A stretch of 64,000 nt of DNA from Telmatactis stephensoni (taxonomy: Eukaryota > Cnidaria > Anthozoa > Actiniaria > Isophelliidae), in assembly GCA_029948255.1 (NCBI GenBank), contig JALIZF010001877.1, forward strand, positions 310,001 through 374,000, written 5' to 3'. Position 1 is the first letter of the stretch. The number at the start of each line of letters is the position of its first letter. A program made the translations under genes and the position numbers. The notes below the pieces were generated by a model that worked only from the letters and a program-made list of their open reading frames with translations, was not told the origin of the DNA and did no database searches. Below, in pieces: positions 58,747 through 64,000 of this stretch.

Positions 58747-59146
58747 GACCCCTGGAGGGGGGGACTCCACTTGTAAAAGGATCGGGTATGCTTGTCGTAT
58801 CTCTTAGGGGTAAAAATCAGCAATTTGGTATCTTTTAGGGTGTTAAAATTGAAGTTTAGAGTTTTAGCATTTCCTGGTCTCTGTTAGGGTATCAAAAGAG
58901 CCCATCGCTTATTATCTTATTCTCAAATGGAAGAAATTTACCCAACAAAAGCATGTCGACCATCTAATTTTGTGTTCATCATCAGTTATAATGTTCATTA
59001 GCTTGTTATCGCTGGTATCTCTTAGGGGTTCAAAAATCGTCCGGCAACGTCCTGTTAAAAAGACTTCCGGTATCTTTTAGGGGTATTTTTGAAAATTTCC
59101 GACGAGCTACACGATCTTTTTACAATGGAGTCCCCCCCGGGTCTTG
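58747..59146. mobile_element. TIR element of about 400 bp with TTTTAGGGGT repeats
   Basis: The left end (GACCCCTGGAGGGGGGGACT, CCACTTGTAAAAGGATCG) matches the reverse complement of the right end (GACCCGGGGGGGACTCCATT, GTAAAAAGATCGTG). Inside, GGTATCTTTTAGGG or GTATCTCTTAGGGGT occurs about five times in both orientations. Non-coding; no clear target duplication. Confidence 0.65.
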
Positions 59147-60280
59147 ACACAGCTTGAATCCACGTAAACCATAAGTTTGATTCAATCTTTAATTTACCCA
59201 AGAGAAGACTTAGCGAAGAAAAAGCTTTGAGTTGTTCCCTGTGAAGCAAAGTCTAAAGTGAAACCTGAACAAAAAAATGTCGTTTAATTTAACTGATCAT
59301 TCGTTTCTCATTGTTACACCCTAGATAAGACGCGCGCTGTTGTTCCTTCACATGACCTCATAACTCAAACTTATATGCGACAACGATTTTTAGAATAGAA
59401 AGAGCAGCGTTTTCCAGAAAGGGATCCAACAAGATGAACTTTTGATGTTTAATTTATAATTAGAAAGTTCTATGAATAAATAAATAAATTTATGTCAATA
59501 GTTAACGCGGACACACACAAGCTATATAGTTGATTTCAGTATTTTAAGGATGCCAGCTTTACTAAAAAAGGGTGAACATCAATTAACCTACATGAATTGC
59601 TTCTACGTTGGGAACATCTGGTTGACACTTTCGCAATTGCAAGTACAATAATTAGAACCAACTAGAATGAATAAAGGAGAAAAGCACAGCAAGAAAAGTG
59701 ACCTGAAACTGTTTTATTAAGATTGTATCAAACATGTCATAGGTGAAATTTGTAATTTGTATTTTGCTGGAAATCAATCACTTGATCGACACTTGACATA
59801 TTTTCTGCCGGGGTGTGAGGAAATAATTGTTCGTTAATTGTAGTTGAAAGCGTGTTATCTATGGGTTATGTCGACATGACTTTGTAGACATTGAAAAAAC
59901 TAAGCTTGGTATAGTTAAGGTTGGATAGATCATGTTTATAACTCGCTATACCCATTCCTTACCTCATGTACTAGCACAGTATTCTCAGTAATGTATCTTT
60001 GTAGGTATCACTTCTCATAAGTTATGCAATAAGACCAGCACGCTGTGAACAATTCTTGCTAGTTAGGCAATCGGATAGCGTGATGACCACGCAATCCAAA
60101 CTCATTTAGTCACGAGAAATAAATTGTACTTTTTGTACTAGGATGGAGCATCCAAATGTGCAGCATTCATCAGTGAAATTTAACTTCTATTGCCATTTGT
60201 AGTGCTATATATAAAATATCCATCTAAATTCACAGGCAATTGCAACCTTGAAAATAAAAATCGGAAACAAAAAGAGAAAG
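59147..60280. other. Non-coding stretch
   Basis: Nothing recognised. Confidence 0.4.
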
Positions 60281-60468
60281 CAGGGTCCCCTATATCACGC
60301 AAAAATATTTGGTCTTTTCAGACGTCAAGGATATTAAAAGTCTCTTTCACGTTCACAAAAAAACATATTTCACGTGGACGAAAAAAAGATTTTAGACCTT
60401 AAATCACGTTTCACGTCAAAATAAATCAGCCATTCACGTTTCACGCAAAAGGTATAGTGGCGACCCTG
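60281..60468. mobile_element. MITE with CAGGGTC ends
   Basis: CAGGGTCCCCTATATCACGC at the left and GCGACCCTG, preceded by ATAGTG, at the right form imperfect inverted ends. Several TTTCACG(T) words fill the interior in the same orientation. Non-coding. Confidence 0.5.
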
Positions 60469-60954
60469 TTTCAAGACTACATGTCGCCACAAAATATGAT
60501 AAGAAAGGGACCATTTTACATGTGGCGTGGTAGCAGTATAGAAGCCAAGGATATCGTATCACATGTATTTTGCAGTTCATGCTCTTCTTTTACACCACAT
60601 ATACAGTGCGCATTGGGAAATTGCAACTTTTTGAAAATCAGCAACAGTTTCTAGAACACATTTTGATTTATAATAAAGTATCTGGGGTAAACGAGAACCA
60701 ATTTACATCGGCCTATCTACAAGACTGTTGCTAGGTAACTGTATCGTCCATAAACATTTTCAAATGGTTACATTTCATTTGTTCCGGAAGTGATGAAGGT
60801 CTGATCAGCTTCCAAATCTCAGATGTTAACATAACATTCCACTAATATTTACAAGAAAGTTAGCATTGAAAAATTGTCGAGAACATAAAGTTAAACATTT
60901 AGATAGATAATCTTTATAATCTTCTTCAAACTGCGGCAGTACGTTCACATAGTG
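60469..60954. other. Non-coding stretch
   Basis: Nothing recognised. Confidence 0.4.
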
Positions 60955-61216
60955 GTTCATCATCATCATCGTCGTCGTCTTCTTCTTCTTCTTCTTCTTC
61001 TCTTCTTCTTCTTCTTCTTCTTCTTCTTCTTCATCATCTTCTTCTTCTTCTTCTTCTTCTCTTCTCTTCTTCTTTCTTCTTCTTCTCTCTTCTCTTCTTC
61101 TTCTATCTCTTCTTCTTCTTCTTCTTCTTCTTCTTCTTCTTCTTCTTCTTCTTCTTCTTCTTCATCATCTTCTTCTTCTTCTTCTTCTTCTTCTTCGCTT
61201 CTTCTTCTTCTTGGCT
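60955..61216. repeat. Long TTC microsatellite
   Basis: About 260 bp of TTC repeats broken by CTC, ATC and TTT variants. One strand is pure pyrimidine over most of the length, so it could form triplex DNA. The Ser-rich and Glu-rich frames are artefacts. Confidence 0.95.
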
Positions 61217-61892
61217 TCTTCTTCATTTATTCTTTAGGTCGGCTTATTTCTTTCGCAATTTTTATATAATTAACTTATCATACTAAACAGATAGAGTCAG
61301 GCAAGCAAGTATAAGCGGACTTTTTTCGTGGCCTTGCTAAGGATGATTATATCACAACAATTGTGAAATTTGGTTCTTCGCCATCCATGTCAACAAGTGT
61401 TTAAAGGGTCGACTCAATTCAGTGGTTTAACCGTGAAGCGGCCCAAAAATGTAGACGCCAGGCGTAAAAATAGAAAAAATCTAACCATTAGCCATGGAAA
61501 AGAGTTAATGTAAGACTCTTTCTAGCAACTGCAACGGTGGGAGTTTCGTTCATTTTGAATGAAAGTGTACCAAGAACAATTGTAATGGTCGTTTTTGTCT
61601 TCTCAATTAGATTTATAGCAAAATATATTGACACGTTAATATTAACATTATGTATCTTATTGCGTGGTCTCGGTACAGAAGAGAAGAGCTGGGGGTCTTG
61701 TGCGGTAAACCAAAAGAGTCCTTAGACCTTAACTGTGTTATTCAGAAAATTGAAACCACTTTTTCACCTTCAAAATCAATGAAATTAATTAATTCATTGT
61801 CAAATTCATTATCAAATTCCTCGTTAACCGTAAAGGGGAAAAATTGCCATTGCCGTAAAAAGGCCAAAATATTAACCATGCCCCCATAGAAC
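61217..61892. other. Non-coding stretch
   Basis: Short TCAAATTCATTATCAAATTC repeats lie near 61798-61818. Nothing else recognised. Confidence 0.4.
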
Positions 61893-62063
61893 TAATCGGC
61901 TAACGCTTTGTTGTACACAAGTCAAACCTTCTGGGATTAATAGATAATTTTGTTCACTAAATTTCCATGTCAATGCTGCATTGATATGGAAATGTAGCGA
62001 ACAAAAAGCCGTTCTAATAATCCCCGAGGGTTTGAATTGGGTACAGAACTGTGTTAGCCGATT
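61893..62063. mobile_element. MITE with AATCGGCTAAC ends
   Basis: AATCGGCTAACGCTTTGTTG at the left matches the complement of the right end (AATCGGCTAACACAGTTCTG). The match continues through GTCAAACCTTCTGGGATTA and its counterpart, giving arms of about 50 bp. In the middle TTCCATGTCAATGC and GCATTGATATGGAA also pair. Non-coding; 171 bp. Confidence 0.75.
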
Positions 62064-63180
62064 TCTCAATATCCGTCATTAATTGGTTTTTGTATGCACT
62101 AGCAGCAGGATGCAAGATAAAATGATGAAAACCATCTTTGATCCCCTACAATGATAGCTTACATAACACAAGCATACATACTAAGCCTTTTGGATTTTAA
62201 GTGTTTTTTAGTCTAAACATGAGTTTATAGACAAGATGGTTTTAATATTTGGTAAGTAAACTAGACTAAACAAACTTGTTAATGGAAGATTTTTAAGGAT
62301 GCGTCAAGCTTGGAGGTGAAATTGCAATTCTTTAGTTGCTATTTGTTATTCACAAGTAGAGGCGAGACTATCTCCTGGCACCCAGGGCACCATTGAAACA
62401 ACCAATGGTTTTGTTTAATTAGAAATTGATAGTCAAATCTCACAGTTATAGTCACTCTGGACTCTTTGCAGGTGGGTGGAATTATATATCAGTTTGTCAG
62501 TGGTTTCCTTGGGATTTCTTTTTACTTTTTTACTTTTCTTAACTTCTTCTTCTTCTTTTTTTTCTTTTTTCTTTTTTGAAACCCGTGGATGCACTACAAA
62601 CCAAAAGCAGAGTTAATATTGTGCAAAAAAAAAAAAAAAAAAAAAAAAAAAAGCGAATAGCACAACCGATCAAACTCGGCCCTAACGACATACAACTGAG
62701 AGAGCGGCTCATTGTCCAGGAAACAGACATTAACAAAAGAAAAAAATAGTCTTTGGTCAGCATGAGAGCAATATACAGAAAAAAAACACTTATAATAATA
62801 TTTATGAAGAAACCGTTCTTGAACACAGCATTTCGTCAACACAAGACCTGAACAGGACGAGCGAATTATAGCTTCATCGAAACGTCGTCTACAGACGGAG
62901 ACCACAACAATGCGCAATAAAAATCCCGAGAAAATCAACAATTATGAAACTCACAGTTCTTATAATATTTTTCATCACTTGGTTGAGCATCCGTCTAATC
63001 AGTCAACAGGCTAAGGAGAAAGATCTGCGGCTTTGGAATTACATTTTAATATAGTTACTGAATTTTTATTGAGTTAAGAACGCTAAACCATGGGCCTCCG
63101 TCTCTCAAAAACTTTTACACATGAACTCTGCACGGGAGGGATAAAAAGGATACCACTTCGCACGAATTAGATTAGGGCAT
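62064..63180. other. Non-coding stretch with T-rich and poly-A tracts
   Basis: A TTC/T tract lies at 62521-62580 and a run of about 29 A at 62624-62652. No retroelement was found attached to the poly-A. Confidence 0.4.
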
Positions 63181-63231
63181 GGTATGTGTGTGTGTGTGTT
63201 TGGGGGTGGGGGGGGGGGGGGGGGGGGGGTC
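63181..63231. repeat. GT microsatellite followed by a long G run
   Basis: About seven GT units, then TTTGGGGGTGGG and a run of about 20 G. Long G runs are prone to assembly error. Confidence 0.85.
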
Positions 63232-64000
63232 TAAAAAAAGGAGTACGAACTCTGTATAGCGATATCCTGTAATATGCGAGACAAATCAGATTAGATTTAC
63301 TTATGATTGTTTAAGCTCTCTACCCAAACGACCTGCCCAAAATTGACACAATTCATTCTTTTTACAGTGTGGGTAATTAGGTGTTTTGTTATACTTCCCC
63401 AGTCAAACAAACAAATAATTTCAAATATAATGAAGATCTATAAGCACAGCGCGTTATTAGGAAGACTAGCAGTGTAGTATCATATATATTCTATCATTCA
63501 TTCTGTTATGATCAAGTTGGACTCTTTGTTCAACACATGCCGCCGTCGTGTTGGCTTAGGTATATTACTTTCAAGTAATTAAAGCTGTAAAATAGATTAT
63601 GTTTAATTTAAACTTTGGTGAAGTAATCAATTTCAGACTGATAAATTGAAAGCACGTCAGTAGTAACGAACTAATGACTGATAACCTACTATTATGATTT
63701 GCCTTCTTATCGAGCAAAACTCCTTTTCTAGAGAATGTATGAAGTGAAAGGACTCTTTAAGTAAGCTCTTATTTTACAGTTATCAGTCTGATTGCAAAAA
63801 CAGCAGTGAATCCACACTGGGCGTGGCCAAATTAGACATTTAAGAACATCAGCTGACCCATCGTGTTGGCATAACACACCGCGGTGAAGGAGGAAAGCTC
63901 GTGTGTCGTGTATAGCCGGGTTAAGTGGTCTTTGGTTAAGCCATATTGATAAACCTGTTTATGCTGTGATACACCAAGTAAACTGAAAAGGAAGCTAAAT
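63232..64000. other. Non-coding end of the window
   Basis: Nothing recognised. The final 200 bp are somewhat less AT-rich than the preceding sequence and could be near a gene outside the window, but that is a guess. Confidence 0.3.

Noticed and set aside
60952..61269. Ser/Phe-rich and Glu/Lys/Arg-rich open frames
   Set aside because: These are translations of the TTC microsatellite.
62624..62652. Poly-A tail of a processed retrocopy
   Set aside because: No gene-like or LINE-like sequence precedes it on either strand.

Overview
This window looks like intergenic, repeat-rich DNA from an animal nuclear genome. It is AT-rich and has no operons and no dense run of host genes. The types of transposon relics, and short inverted-repeat elements that resemble ones I recall from coral genomes, suggest a cnidarian (stony coral or sea anemone). 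That assignment is from memory and was not searched. I could not support a single complete host protein-coding gene; what can be read is almost entirely mobile DNA in various states of decay. Layout: 1-12.6 kb is non-coding apart from short fold-back or TIR elements (4803-4938, 6057-6204, 7798-8025, 12057-12248) and diverged tandem repeats. 12.6-15.3 kb holds two broken LINE reverse-transcriptase tails, one split by a 217-bp TIR element with a 9-bp target duplication, plus a fold-back cluster. 17.3-22.1 kb is the best-preserved feature: a LINE of the CR1/L2 type with both ORFs open and catalytic residues present, lying inside a TA-flanked TIR element. 23.3-30 kb carries three further LINE fragments and a 2.35-kb inverted-terminal element full of CGTAAAG repeats. 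30.2-34.5 kb has a Helitron-like element and a TTA-flanked TIR element with an internal tandem duplication. 35.3-39.76 kb is the oddest region: a coding-like island of higher GC than its surroundings, of no family I recognise, with reading frames on both strands, cut in two by a 2.3-kb TIR element that has a clean 9-bp target duplication. 46.9-47.5 kb is a tyrosine-recombinase relic, 47.9-48.9 kb has a tRNA-derived SINE inside a perfect 35-bp inverted repeat and a hammerhead-like fold-back, and 56.2-56.5 kb has two nested MITEs. Long microsatellites are scattered throughout. How the parts relate: this is a transposon graveyard with several readable insertion orders (TIR element then LINE; LINE then 9-bp-TSD element; coding island then 9-bp-TSD element; hAT-like MITE then a second MITE in its target duplication). 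The LINE at 17.4-22.0 kb is the only element that looks as if it could still make its own proteins; the others would depend on enzymes from elsewhere. All family names rest on motifs read by eye.
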